Assembly (NCBI RefSeq): GCF_018340385.1
Contig: NC_056574.1
Span: forward strand, 20,070,276 to 20,134,275
From: Cyprinus carpio
Taxonomy: Eukaryota > Chordata > Actinopteri > Cypriniformes > Cyprinidae
Length of the DNA stretch: 64,000 nucleotides
Direction: 5' to 3'
A program made the position numbers and the translations under genes. Shown here in pieces: positions 24,964 through 39,779 of this stretch. Numbering within the stretch: position 1 is the stretch's first letter; each line of letters starts with the position of its first letter. The notes under the pieces are model-generated. The model worked only from the letters and a program-made list of their open reading frames with translations. It was not told the origin of the DNA and did not search any database.

Positions 24964-26199
24964 CAGGTCCTTCCCCAAATATTAGCATATTGTGAAAAAG
25001 TTCATTATTTTCCATAATGTAATGATAAAAATTAAACTTTCATATATTTTAGATTCATTGCACACCAACTGAAATATTTCAGGTCTTTTAATGTTTTAAT
25101 ACTGATGATTTTGGCATACAGCTCATGAAAACCCAAAAGTCCTATCTCAAAAAATTAGCATATTTCATCCGACCAATAAAAGAAAAGTGTTTTTAATACA
25201 AAAAAAAGTCAACCTTCAAATAATTATGTTCAGTTATGCACTCAATACTTGGTCGGGAATCCTTTTGCAGAAATGACTGCTTCAATGCGGCGTGGCATGG
25301 AGGCAATCAGCCTGTCGCACTGCTGAGGTGTTATGGAGGCCCAGGATGCTTCGATAGCGGCCTTAAGCTCATCCAGAGTGTTGGGTCTTGCGTCTCTCAA
25401 CTTTCTCTTCACAATATCCCACAGATTCTCTATGGGGTTCAGGTCAGGAGAGTTGGCAGGCCAATTGAGCACAGTAATACCATGGTCAGTAAACCATTTA
25501 CCAGTGGTTTTGGCACTGTGAACATAAAGCTTTTCAGCAGATGGAAGCATGAAGTGCTCCAAAATCTCCTGATAGCTAGCTGCATTGACCCTGCCCTTGA
25601 TAAAACACAGTGGACCAACACCAGCAGCTGACATGGCACCCCAGACCATCACTGACTGTGGGTACTTGACACTGGAGTTCAGGCATTTTGGCATTTCCTT
25701 CTCCCCAGTCTTCCTCCAGACTCTGGCACCTTGATTTCCGAATGACATGCAAAATTTGCTTTCATCCGAAAAAAGTACTTTGGACCACTGAGCAACAGTC
25801 CAGTGCTGCTTCTCTGAGGGTGTCAATGATGGCCTTTCAGACAGCAGTCAGGTCGGCAGTCTTACCCATGATTGCGGTTTTGAGTAATGAACCAGGCTGG
25901 GAGTTTTTAAAAGCCTCAGGAATCTTTTGCAGGTGTTTAGAGTTAATTAGTTGATTCAGATGATTAGGTTAATAGCTCGTTTAGAGAACCTTTTCATGAT
26001 ATGCTAATTTTTTGAGATAGGAATTTAGGGTTTTCATGAGCTGTATGCCAAAATCATCAGTATTAAAACAATAAAAGACCTGAAATATTTCAGTTGGTGT
26101 GCAATGAATCTAAAATATATGAAAGTTTAATTTTTATCATTACATTATGGAAAATAATGAACTTTTATCACAATATGCAAATCTTTTGAGAAGGACCTG
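24964..26199 (-). mobile_element. Tc1/mariner-type transposon, defective
   Basis: A 1236-bp element with CAGGTCCTT at the left end and AAGGACCTG at the right, bounded by TA on both sides. The terminal inverted repeats are long, about 200 bp, with matching blocks such as aatgatgaactttttcaca-like and gtgtgcaatgaatctaaaat sequences. It carries a decayed transposase on the minus strand and lies within a TA/CA microsatellite. Confidence 0.9.
25242..25869 (-). pseudogene. Tc1-like transposase remnant
   Basis: The open part, 25242-25826, encodes most of a DDE transposase domain: FSDESKFCM (first Asp), VMVWGAMSAAGVGPL and NSPDLNPIENLWD (the third acidic residue). The segment that carries the second catalytic Asp is deleted between LYV and HSAKTT, near 25520. 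The N-terminal start MGKTADLTAV is visible at 25869 going left but runs into a stop, and the DNA-binding region after it is largely deleted. The protein cannot be active. Confidence 0.85.
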
Positions 26200-26658
26200 T
26201 ATATATATATATATACATACATATACAATTAAATGAAGATAAAGAAAATATGGCTAATATATAAAATTATTTTAATGATAACAATAAATACATAAATAAA
26301 CAAGTAAACAAATGTACAGAGCATGTCTAATAATTGAAAAAAAATTATGTTTTGTTTAAAATTATCTTCTGTAGGATTGACCCTATGACAAGGCTGCCCT
26401 GACTGTCCTCATTTCATAATGGCATGATTAATACCATTTAAAACTCTAAATGTCTAAAATATGAGCCATGTGACACCTTCTTTAGTGTTTTCAAAACTCC
26501 TTGTCAAACTGGATACCTAAGAGACTTTGCAAGGCCAGCAGTTATAGTGAAGTGTCATGTGACAGTGAAATGAACATTTGGCGAAAGCTCAACTCAGCTG
26601 ACAGCAGCAGGTGAAGGGAGAAATGCTGATTGGTTCGTAACACAATAAAACCGGCCAC

Positions 26659-29600
26659 TCACTCTGAATCACAGTCCTCTTCAGCCTTCACAATGCTTCC
26701 CTTTACATACTGCGGTAATTCTGCCAAATAACCAAACATTTTGTGAATAATAATAATTATCACAGATTCAAAAAGACAAGTTCAAATTAGTTAATTACAA
26801 CAAAAATGTCCAGAAATTGTCTTAATGTCCCAGATTATGTAAATCACACTCCACCCAAACAGACTGATGTGGTTTCAAACGATCAGACTCAAGGAGAGAG
26901 GCTTTAAGCAGCCACTCAGAATAGTAGCCCAGAGCTGATGATAGAGCACATTTCTCACTTACTGTGGTCCTCAGTGCAAAGTGAGCAGACAACATCTACG
27001 AGCTCTTTGGCCTCTGCTGCGAGCTGGCAGGCGGGGTCTGGGATCGGGGAGGGTGTATCGGGTCTGTCAGTCACTGGAGACACTTGTGCGCACCTGTAGG
27101 ATGAGGAAGGTAAGTCATGATCTCTGACAGAGTGAGACACTACTACTTTGAGTGTTTGTCTTGAGAAACATACCCACTTTCAATCCCAAATAAGCTGGCA
27201 TTGGTGAGAACTTTGTGGACATTCTGTAAAAACAAGAGTGCATAAAAGATGATATTTTAAGGAAAATTGTGCAGTTGATGGTAGCCATTGTCTTCTATAG
27301 TATGGAAAAAATACTGGAAGTCATTGGCTACCATTAACTGTTTGTTTCCCAAAATTCTCTTTTGTGTTCAACAAAGAAACTGAAATGACAGGGTGAGGAA
27401 ATGATGACAGAATTATCCCTTTAAGTCAAAAAATGTGATTTGTGTTTACCTGTGCAAAGCCAAGGAGCTTCTTGTTGGATATCTCCAGGTGTTTCCGTGT
27501 GAGTTCAGACCTTCTCAACTGGCTATCAATGATGGCGAGCCTCCTGTTCAGCTCCATCACATTCTCCTGTGAAGAAAATGGTCTTTAAAACCTTTACTAG
27601 AACTTAAACTATAAAAAAACATTTTCGTTAATTGAAATACTTGATGAAAAGCACAAAACTTAAAAAAAATAAAAATAAAAATGTTGCCATGGCAACTGAC
27701 TGAAATAAAATAAGAATTAAAATTACTCAAACTAAAAAATGAAACAAAAATCAAGTTATATAGAAATATTTTTAAAAATGAATAAAATGACAAATTCACT
27801 AAAACTAAAATTTAAATGAAAATGTAAAAAATAGAAAATAATTCAAAATTCATAATGGTATAAAAAAACTAAAACAACACTAGTTCAACATAAACAGGAC
27901 TGTGTTGTACTGGACAACTATTATCTGCCAACTCATTCTAGGCTACAAAAGTTTTCAGTCATTGAACATCTTATAAGTCATCTTAAAAATAATATATATA
28001 ATTTTTCAGCAAACAGACCGATGTGATGAGGAACATTTACCTTAGTAGCCTCCAGGCCTCCTTGTTTCTTTCCAGCTAGCTGGTTCTTCAGATCTTTGAT
28101 TTCAGCCTCCAGGAGATGAATGACCTCCTCATAGTCTTGATCAGCACTGTTGGTCTGTCTCTGAACAGCCTCTGCTACCTGCAGCTTACTTTTCAGAGAC
28201 TTGTTCTCCTCCACTGTGGCTGTGGCCTTCTGTTTCATCCATATACATGGAATTAAGGGAATGCACAAAATAACAAGTGGAGAAACGTCTTCAGATGCTC
28301 ATGTTGTGATAGTATATATTTGGTATACACAAATACAGTGAGGTAAAATGGGCATCACAAAGTGTTGATGTATTAAAACTGCTCACATGACTCTTAATAT
28401 TTGGATGGCATATTCTGAGGCATTTAAGTCACATTAAACCAATCATGTGTTTAATTGTGATGCTGCAGGCTTTACCTCAGCCGTCTTCTGCAGTTCCTCC
28501 TCCAGAGTCTTCTTACTGTCTTCTGTGTCTTTCAGTAACACCTGAGAGCAATACATTTTCATATCACAAAGGCTTTCTGCACAGATGTTCAGCTCTGTCT
28601 CGCTAAATTTAATAGAAAGTCAAGCAGGGGTTAAACTTAAAATTGCCATGAAATGGAAATTCTGTTCTCTAAATGTATGATATTGATCTTGTAAAATGAT
28701 TCAACTATGTATATAATCTTTTTTTTTTTTGACCTCGTAATTTTTCATCCAATGTTTAAAACTCGATTTCCAATGAAATGACACTGTGACACATACCAAA
28801 TTCAATCATTTATAACTCCGCCCCTTTTCAGACTCAAACTCACATTCAGATCAACATCCAATGGATAGATCCAAGTTCCCACCCTGCATACTTTTTCAAT
28901 TTCACTCAGATATACAGTACATCACAATACAGAAAAAAGATGTCATTACTTCCATTAATTGCGACTTTTTTGCCACACCAATGGTGGTAAATAGAAAAAG
29001 ATTACTGTTCGTAATTATTTCTTATCAGTCATAAAACTTTCTTCAACATTAAATCACCTGTCATATTGTGACTCTGTTACTCATTTTTTTTGGGGGGTGG
29101 CTTAATGTGAGAAATATTCCCCTTGAAACAAAACGTATGAAAGAAAAGCTTGCCTGATAAAGGTCCTGATGATGGTAAATAAAAAAAAGTGGTTATAAAA
29201 AATGTTATGAACAGTATAAGTTGTTTTGTATGCCTCTGAATCAGTCAGACTATCACTCTAACAATTTGACTTAAAACAATATGTATTATGTTGTATTTAC
29301 AAATGGAGTTATCTGACAATTTACGAGTAACAGTTTTACAAGTCATTCTTGACATGCATTTGGCACTTAACGGTGTTCATTTTGGAGCCTGCAGGAAGGA
29401 AGAAACACAATCCAGTGTCTGTTTCAGTACTCACCTTAAGTTGTTTCATTTGCAGCTGAAGTTGTTTGACTTCAGTCTGAAACTCCTCTAGTTCCTCACT
29501 GCTGTAGCTGCACTCTGACTCACAGGTCTGAAAGAGAGAGTGACACTACTAAAACAACTCTTTCTTAACTGTGTGACCCTGCCTCTGAGATCTGAAAGGT

Positions 29601-32600
29601 ACATTAAAACCAGGACCATTTCTGTGCTAATATATCGATGTGAGACATATCCAAAGATGCATGGTACAGAACAAGCACACTCTGACAATTGAAGCATTTG
29701 AGAGCTTAAAAGACAGCTTTGATAACTCTTCTGAGCAGCAGAAAAGCTCCTTTAAGAACGCAGAGTAAATCTCACGACATTGCGCTGAGGTTTAACCACA
29801 ATCAAAGTCAAGCGCTCCATTACTAAATCCTGCAGGTCTACTTACTGAGGAATGAAAGGCAGAGGTGTCCATCAAACTAGCTGCTTCCTGATAGGAGAAC
29901 ATGAAGGGACCCTGTCCCAGTCCCACCTCTTCCAGCTTCTCCTGATAAACGCTGCGGATGGCTTCCACAAAGTCTCATTAAGAAAACAGAGGCGTATTTA
30001 GAATAGCCAAGAACAGCATTCGAAACATAAAAAGCATGAAAGCAATTATAGCATCAAAACCATCAAGAATTCTGTTATGTAAATTTGAAATTATGTGGGT
30101 GCAATATATTCTCTTCTCCTGTCACTCTATCTATCCAGAAATATATCTGAAGTCTATCCAGAATAATCTTCACAACAGGAGAAAGAGCATCTAGAAGGAT
30201 TTATGTTCAGGTGTCCTTGCACAGCTGAAGTACAAGAAACCAGGCAGAACTCTTGCTCCTCTGCAAGCACTTTGATCAGGATTTGCCGCTGAGGAGCGTA
30301 ACTCCCTGTCATGAGCAACCTGGAAATATACTTAGCTCTCTTAGTTCGTACTGAATCCAAAAATTTTCCCCCCTGACAATCTGTCTCTAAAAACTCACTC
30401 TAAGTGTAAACTCAGGGTTAATACCATTAACATTACCTGAGAAGCTAAACTAAATACCCCACTCATTCAAGGATGTTTGCACTATGAACTATGTGATTTT
30501 CTAAAAAGGGAATGTAAGTGAAAATGAGTGATTATTTCCTTTATCTAGTTGACTGGCTGAGCATCATGTTATGCAGCTGCAGCATAAAAGTGTAAAGCAT
30601 GTCTCTATACCTCCATACGACACCGTTCCCTGAGGGTCTGTAGTGAGACTCTCTCTGAGCTGCCGTCTCTTCTCATCTGTTACATCCAAACCCAGGTACG
30701 ACAGAGCCTGCAAAATGACCAAACTGTCAAGAACCTTCATCATTATAGTGCTTCTGGTCTATTCAATCACATCCCGCAGTTCTCCTATTCTAAAAGACAT
30801 TATTTTAATTAATTATTTACATTTTTTATTATTTTATTTATTACAAAACTTTTGCTCAGAGCAAATGATTCTCTTGAAAAATAAATGTTGTGCTTAAATG
30901 TTTAGTGAATAAATAGATATTTAAGAGCTGACAGATGACTATGATTCTTTTTTCGTCTGTACAGCATCCAGCTGAGCTTGAAAAGAGTGTTACAGCTATG
31001 AGCTATGTACACAAGAGGGCAGTGTGGTAACAGAGGTCAAGACAGTGGCGTACAATAAATCCGGGCTTATGGTCCATGAGAGTTCAAAAGGCATTAATAA
31101 GACTAATCAGATTAAGTTCAAACCTACAATCTGATACTGCCACAAAAGTAAGATACACCGTTCAAACACCAATGGCAAGAAATCTGTCCCGTTCCAGATA
31201 AAACATCTACTTTTCTTTTCTTGTCTATCATATTCTTAAAAAAAAAAAAAAAAAACCTGGCCTCGTGTTCTGTACTAGACTATAGCACTTGTATACCGTT
31301 GTTGTTCTCTTGTTGATCTGATTGCTTCTATTGTACTCATTCTATCTTTCTAAAAAATAATCCGCTAAATAAAAAAACATCTGCTAAATGATTAAATGTA
31401 AATGTAAATGTACTTAAAAATTAGACAAACAGCAGAATAAACAGCATGATGTCACATTAAATCTCTGGACCATGTCAAATACCTGTTCGTGTAACACTTA
31501 ATATCGTGTGCACTGTGCCTTTAGTCCACATTTAAGTGCTCTCGTCCAGTGAGACCTAATCCTATTAATGAGTTGGTAGATTAGGGTCAGCCTCGGGATC
31601 AACAGGATTAAATTAAATCTCTGCTAAACAACTGCACCATAACAAAGAGCAGAGACAGAGATGTATGAGGAAAGTGAGATATGATAGGTTATCTTCATAA
31701 GTACTCTGTCAGTTACTTCACACTGAGATAGAGGCTCCTTCTGAAGTCACTGGTACAGACTTCAGTGGGGATTAACCCTTTAAATTCCCCTTATGTTTTC
31801 TGAACTGTCATTAATTAAAAATACAGGTACAAGCTCATGCCACTGCAATCATAAATAATGCAAAACTATTTAGAGATTCCCAATAAAAATTTGTACCCCT
31901 ACATTAACAGCATTTATTTTCATTTATGTATTTTAAATGTAAAAGAAACAAACAAACAAAAAATACACTCATATGATTTGAAGACAATAAAAAGGTTAAG
32001 GTCACATGACTTGTATACTCTTTTTATTTCACACTTTCACTCACAGAAATAAACTGCTGATGTTAAATCTAGTAACTTAATTTTGTAACATTATCTAGCA
32101 CAGTGGTTCTCAACCAAGGGCTGGGGCCCATTAGGGGGCCTCAACATGACTAAAAAAGTATTTAAATTTATAAATTTAATAAATAATCAGTTTCTAATCT
32201 AAATTTAAAATGCTAAAGTAAACGTAATGTTTGTAAGATGAATTTTTTTTATATATAAAATATTATAATCTAATACAAGTAATAAATAATAATATATATA
32301 TTTCTTCTTCCTGAATAACTTTAATTGAAGAACATATAGCCAAAATCACAAAATGATTTAGTTTAATATATATAATGTTAATTAGTTTAATACTCAGTAC
32401 TCAGTGTTCCTTTCTGTTAAGACAGGTGGAAAATTATAATAGATTTAAATTATAGCTATAAAAATGTGGCATTTTTTATATGTTAAATTGCAATATGTAA
32501 CATATTTATTAAACATTACATGCTGAAAAAAAATAAAAAGCATTTTTTTTGAGGTCAGTGAAAATATTATCAGTTTAGTGAGCAGAAAAAAAACCTTCTT

Positions 32601-35199
32601 GTTGTGTCCTGTTTTATCAGTCAAACATAAACTCACCGTGCAGCTCCTGACCGCTGCGAATGTTTCATAAAGCATCACTCTTTGTACACATGCAAAACTG
32701 TTTGTATAAACTAAACCAGGCTTACCAGATTGAGCTTCTCTGATTTGAGCCGTATGTGGGGGTCCAGCGAGATCTTGGGTTTGGAAACAGTGGCTTGTCT
32801 CTGTGCGGTGGAGGCTGAGGGGGAAAGTGGGACAGTAATTCACCTACTTTAAGAGTCATACTCACATTAGAGCAATTAGTGGTGAGCGCTAAAGTTAGCT
32901 GCATTGGAAAACGTGGCCTTTGGAAAACTTTTTTTTTTTTCATTTTCTGGGAGCTCAAATGAATGGGTATTATATTAATACAATAAAGATTATGAACTGT
33001 GTGAGGGAATTGAATCGAGGGGGCGAGAGAGATAGCGATAGAGAAAGAGAGATATTAACACCAGTGCTTTCAGTGGCATGTGTATTGTTAAGCAATGCTG
33101 GCTATAAGAGCAATGAGATGATCACCCCCACCCTGGGGACACACTCCTGCAGGGGATTTAGCTGCCTTCTGATGCTCATGATTGACAGCTTGAGCTCAGA
33201 CACGTCAGACTCGCACAGACTCAGATAGGTCTCATGCTGGTAATTCAGAACCAACACGCACAGCAGGAGTTTGCTCAGGAGGAGTGGATTTAACAGGTGG
33301 TGCTGATGGTACACAATCCAGATTAATAATGCTTCTATGAGTGTTCCACCAGAATTGCAAACATGTGGAAGGGTTAGCTCACATAAAAATTGAATAATTT
33401 ACTCGCCTTCATGTTGACAAATGAAGAATATCCTAGCCACTGTTTTTCTTATAATGAAAGAGAATGGGGACTCACTCTATCAAGCTACAACATCAAAAAA
33501 AAAAAAATCATTAAAGGCCCGTTCACACCAAGGACGATAACTATAAAGATAACGATAAAGATATAGTTCTAAAAATCGTTTTCAGTATTAAAGAACAGCA
33601 GAGTCCACACCACAACTATAACGATAAAGACGAAGAAAAACGATATCGTTGGAATCACTTTCAAAATGATTTTTTTCCAGCTGATGAACGATAAAAAATT
33701 GACAGCCAATCAGAATCCATCCTGCTGTAAAGAGATCGAGAATTTAAACTGGCAGACGAGCATGCGCTTAGAATAAACAGAAGATATCGTTCGCTGGTGT
33801 GGACGCTAATATCGTTATCTTTATAGTTATCTTTATAGTTATCGTTCTTGGTGTGAACGGGCCTTAAAAGTGTCTATTTATAAAACGGATGGTTCCGGTC
33901 CTTGATTCTGATTGGTTGAGCCGCGTTTGAAGCTGTTTCTTGGGGCTAATAACTTTAATAACCTGAGCACTATATTCCCAGTGTTTTCAAACTAAATATG
34001 GCAAAATTAGACTGACATTAGAATGGCATTTTGTCATGATGACTTCTGTAGTCCATTTCAGAGCATCATGGAGGGGTGATACAAAAGATTATCTGTGAAA
34101 AATAATTTAGATTTCACTCTGTTTCTCACACAAAGCTATTATGATGTCTGAAAACCTGAAATATAATACATGATTCATTCATATAGACCATTATTATAAT
34201 ACTTTAATGGTGCTTTTTGTAATTTTTGGAGCTTGACAGCCCCAGTCCCCATTCACTTTTATTATATGGAAAAGAGCAGCGTAGATATTCTTGAAAAGTT
34301 CTCTTTTGGTTTTCATGTCATTTGGTCATGGGGTGAGTATATGATGACAAAATGTTTATTTTTGTCTGAGCCATCTTTTTAATAAAACAATTATTAAATC
34401 CAAATAAGCACCTATAAACTTAGCGTCAATTTATATTAATAGTGTCATGTTTAACCTAGACTCTCAGATAAAAGGTACAAAACTGTCACTGGGGCAGTAC
34501 CCTTTCAAAAGGTGCAAATATAAATACTTTAGGTAATAATATGTACTAATATGTACCATTTAGGGTTAATAAGGTGTACCTTTTAGCTTTTGTACCTTGA
34601 CCCAGTGACAGCTTTGAACCATTTTTTCCAAAAGAGAGTATTGTAATACATTACTTTATCTGAAATAGTCAGCTTTTATATTAGGGTGCAAACCATTTGT
34701 AAACATCACTCTTCCATGCAGAGCAGAATTCTACAACAATCTCTACATCTCTACAAATCACAATGATTAAAGAATGACAAGGAATGAGGATAAGCATGTC
34801 TCTGAGTCTGAGCGCATCTCTTTCTTTCTAGGAAGGACACCCAGAAGGATTACAGCACCTATTTAATTCAGATAAGACGGATCTTCCTTATTCTTATAAG
34901 ATTTTATCAGCTAGTCTGGATAAATGGGTAATTAAGCACTATACACTTTATAGATGTCACAAATGATTAGAACGCTATGCCTGTGAACACAACAACATTC
35001 AGAGTTCAAGGGCGAGCCAGGCATGCTTACATCCGGTCTAGACTACAGTAACCTTAGGCTCTGGGCCAGAGAAAGCCTGATGGACAGGTGCATGGTGCAC
35101 ATCTCAGTTTGGAGACTGGGCACTAAAGCCACACCTAAAAATTTCTGAATGTCAATGCATTAAATTACAGTTTACAAAAACAGTAACAATGAGTTTACG

Positions 35200-35253
<54 letters not shown>

Positions 35254-38200
35254 ATTCCAATAACAATATAATTACTTGAGAAGAAAAATTGTGCATAATA
35301 ATAAGAATTGTTATAATATATGTTATATGAATATATGGTTTTAGAATTTATAATTAATATGCATGATTAATATTAATGATTAATATTTATAATAAGGTTT
35401 TTGAACTTTACCCAATGGCAATTTTTTATTTTAATTATTAATATTTATAATTAGGTTTTTGAACTTTATCCACTGGCAGTTTCTTTTTTTAAAGCATAAA
35501 TCGCAATAAGTTATTTTAGATTTGCGCCTAAAAAAAAGCCAATAGGATAAGACAAATGCTGTTTGTTTTGGTTCAGTAAGCTAGTCTCTTATACTCATCA
35601 TTTATTTATTCTGAAACATCAGAAATAAAGCCTTTCTATTTTAATTTATTTTAAAGACCAATAGCTCACATTTAAAAAACGTTGGGTTTCAAATTATAAA
35701 AAAATTAAATATATTGTTAGAAAAATGTTAGGGTAAGTTCATAAAACAACTTTGTTAAAATAGTTCATTTCAGTAATTGTTTATTCTAAAAATATTTTTT
35801 CATATTCCACTTGGTTTGATATATCTAATGCATGGTACATTTAAACATAATAGAAAGACATTCAGACATTTTTAAGTGTGAATTAAGTGTCAGAATGATT
35901 TTTTGGGTCTCTTTGTGTTTTTTGTTTCAGCATAGAAAGATTTCAGCGTCTGAAAAGCGACTTGACATGTCAACATCCTCTCAGACTGCTTCTTCAAAGT
36001 ATCTAAGAGCATAAAATAGACTTAAGTGGCTTTTTCTGTATGGCTTCTTTAACAACTTATCAATCCCGTTTTGTGCCCCAAGAAAGGATTACACACTATG
36101 CACAGCAAACCAATCTGTACTAACCAGCTACCCAGCTGCTGTGAACTGAGATAAGAGCACTATCTGACTCAACATGAAAGACGCCTTCCTTTCTTATTTT
36201 GGTACGTCTTCTAGAATTTGATTGTGTAATTTAAACACCTCACATACATGCCCGACCCCTGGAGCACTGAGAGATTATTTTGCAAGTAGCCATTGATTAA
36301 AATCCAAACACTGCTACTGACTAATCCCCAATCTTTCTCTCTGAAAATAAATAATTGCTTCGCAAGAAATCCTGTTTCTCTGAGTGATGGTTAATTTTAG
36401 ATGCAGTCTGTAAGGTACAGTAACTCAAAGAGCAACTACTTTCTGTATTCATGAACCTGCATCTGCACACCACTAATAATTTCCCCTCTTAGTCTGTAAC
36501 CATGAACGATTTTAAAGGATGTCCTTTACAAACACAGTAGCAATGGGTTTACTGCAAAATATCTATATTAAATTAAAACTTAATATTAAAAATACAAATT
36601 AATTAATGCTTGTCTTTTTTATTCCAGTAAGAATATCATCCTATCTTTTTGTACATATCCTTAGGACAAATATCATCAATGCTGAAGACAGTTGTGCTGC
36701 TCAATAATTTAGTGGAACTTTTTTCAGGATTCTTTGATGAAAGACATGTTCAAAATAATTATTTTACATTTATTTGAAATAGAAATCTTTTGTACAATTA
36801 TCAATCTATTTACTGTCACTTTCGATGAATTTAATGCATCCTTGCTGATTAAAAAAATAGTACTTACCCCAAAAATTTTAATGGTAGCGTATTTATGAAA
36901 TTTTGACTTTTTAAAATAATATTGAGATATTTTTCAGTATATAAAAAATTGCTTTAAAACAATAATGTAGTATGATAGAAAGGCACAAAGACCACAGGAT
37001 CTTGTGATTACTTTGCACAAAATGTACTCATTTTAAAGGTTATGAAATTAGAGTACTCCTTTCAAAAGGGAAATATGCATTTTCAAAAACTTATTAAGAT
37101 AGAGTTAAGGGGGTTAGACCTATGAATCCACCTTGGTGACATGTAGCTGAAACCTGTATCTCTGGAGGGCAGATATCCAGGGAGGATGAAAGCACTGGAG
37201 CTGTTTCCTCTCGTCGCATCTATGAGAGGAAAATTATGAAGCATTGCTTAGTAAAAAGACCATAACAAGTGTGTGTATTACGTAAGCCACAAGACTCTCT
37301 TGTTGTTGAAATGCCAAAGACATGACATGATCTGTACACTAGTAAACACTCACCTCAGGAGATCGGACATGAACCTTTAACCGGCTGGAGTTGCATCCGT
37401 TCCAAACCCCCCTCTGAACTCCATTATGCAATGATGGGCTGTTGGAGAAAGGTCCTTTTCCTGGGATGAAGGCAATATCCACCACTGGTTCTTGACTTCA
37501 AAGGGCAAAGAACAGTACATTATGCAAAAGAAAGTACAAAGATACTGATTTATTCTTAAATATTGATCAAAAGACATAAAACTACATTAAACAGAGTGAA
37601 TACCTGAATTTGACTTTGTTGACCACACTTTTGGCCTCCTCATATGTGACTCCTATCAATGACTCCTTGTTAATGGCAATAAGCTGATCTCCGGGTCTGA
37701 GCCGTCCATCCTATAAGGCCAAAGGAATGAAAATCCTTACTAAATGTTGCTGATCAGTCACAATTCATGGCAGACATTCAGTTTGAGAAAGCTGTGCCGA
37801 CAGGATCAGCAGGAACATAAGCCACTGTACAACTCATCAGCAGGTGGAGATCTCTCTCATGTCACAGAGGACACCACTACAGCAACTCCATTCCCTCAGA
37901 GACACCAAAGTCACTAAAACTACACAACTGTGCCAAAAGTCTCAGATTCGAGAGAGTCCAATCTGCTCCCTAGGGGTTTAGGAATGCACAACATAATATC
38001 AGTATTTGCCAAAAAAAAAAAAAACAGCTGGTCAACCTATAACACAATTAAAATAATGTTTACTTAGAGCCTGTTAGATGTTATTATACATGGCATTTTG
38101 TATCTTTGCCTTTTTTTATATTTCTGGATATATTTCTGCATTTCTTTTAAAACAGACAGACAGTTTAAAAAGACAGTTTTCACTGTATATGCCTGGAATC

Positions 38201-39713
38201 ATTTAAAACACACATAGATTTTGACTATTAAGTTGAGTTTTTGGTTTGTTTTAGTCTCACAAATCTTAGACTGATATTTGATATCTGCCAATACATCAGT
38301 TATTTGCTTCAAAATATAAATAATTATAGGTATTGCCAAAATTTCCTTATCTGTGTATCCCTTAAAGTTTTGGATCAGGAAGATTTTTTTTTTCTTTGAA
38401 AGTTTTGAAAGAAAAAAAAATAATTATCTTATGCTCACCTAGGTTGCATTTATTTGATCAAAAATCCAGCAAGAAGAGTAATATTGTGAATTATTATTAA
38501 AAATTTAAAATACCCGTTTTTATTTTAATTTATTTTAAAATGTAATTTATTCCTGTTGCTACAAAGCTGAATTTTCAGCATCATTACTCCAGTCTTTAAT
38601 GTCACATGATCTTCAGAAATCATTCTAATATGCTGATTGGCTGCTTAAAAAATATTTCTTATTATTATTATTATTAATGTTGAAAGTAGTTGTACTGCTT
38701 GTACCTGTTTTTCTGTAGGCAAAAATACTGATTAAGAAAATTGTTTTTGGAGACCTTATATAACAGGTGTCCCAGATGGTCAACAATCTGACACTGAAAA
38801 TCTAAGTGATATTGAATATCTGAGTTTCAGCACAATAGTCCTGTAGGTGAATGCTACAGCTCCCCTCCCCACTCTGAGTTTTATATTCCACAGGGAGGGT
38901 GATACCCTAGATGGCCTTCTGCACACCTGACCTCTGCAGTCTGCTGTGACAGCACTGTCCATCCACAGAACAGCCTGGCAGAGCCTTTACCTATTTGTCT
39001 ATCAGGGAAAACACTCAAGCCAATGTAAAGCAGGGGATAAATCGCTTAAACGGTTTCCATGAGATCTCTACCTACTTAAGACGAAACCTTTGCACAGGCT
39101 CAGGCTACAACATAGTAGTCCGACATTCTAGGATGTCATCCTCAAATTAATCCTAACCCCCTCTGCGATAAAGATGGCTAAATGTGTTAGAGCTTAATGG
39201 TAAGGTGTAAAGAGCTGAGTGATCCTTGCTTTGTGGGATCCATTCTTGGAGGTTTATAATGTTTCTTCTCCAGCTCAGACTAAACACTTCCTTGAATTGT
39301 ATGACTTATCCCACTCATTTATGTCCATTGCTCTCTCTCTTTCTCTGTCTCATTTAATCATAGTTTAAAGACAAATGACAATGCCTACATCTCCATATAT
39401 GAGCTGCCGGCACAACCTCACCTGCACAGCCATTCACAAATTGTTATTCTCAAAATCAAAATGTTAAAACACAATGAACCAGTGGTTCTCAAACAGGGGG
39501 CAAGGGCCTACTAAGGGGCCTCAGTAAACTTCCAAGGCAAAACAAGCACAAAGTATGCTGAAAATCCTTATATATCTTTTTTAAATTCACCACTCAATAA
39601 CTGTTTTTTTTCTTTGAAGAACCAGGACTCAGACTGTCTAGAAAAACCTGGATATATTAGAAAGTCTAGTTTTAAAAGTGTGACAGTACAGACCAAAAGT
39701 TTGGAAACATTAC

Positions 39714-39779
<66 letters not shown>

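Larger units (their letters stand above)
21992..26658. other. Region between the rrn3 pseudogene and stxbp4
   Basis: The two genes converge here. Apart from the Tc1-like element, microsatellites and a small unexplained open frame at 24265-24384, I see no gene. The part 23050-24400 is less AT-rich than its surroundings and may include UTR or conserved non-coding DNA. Confidence 0.45.

Noticed and set aside
26660..27100. WW domain expected at the C-terminus of STXBP4
   Set aside because: No GWEE-like or TTSW-like motif was found in any frame; the last two exons join in phase without it.
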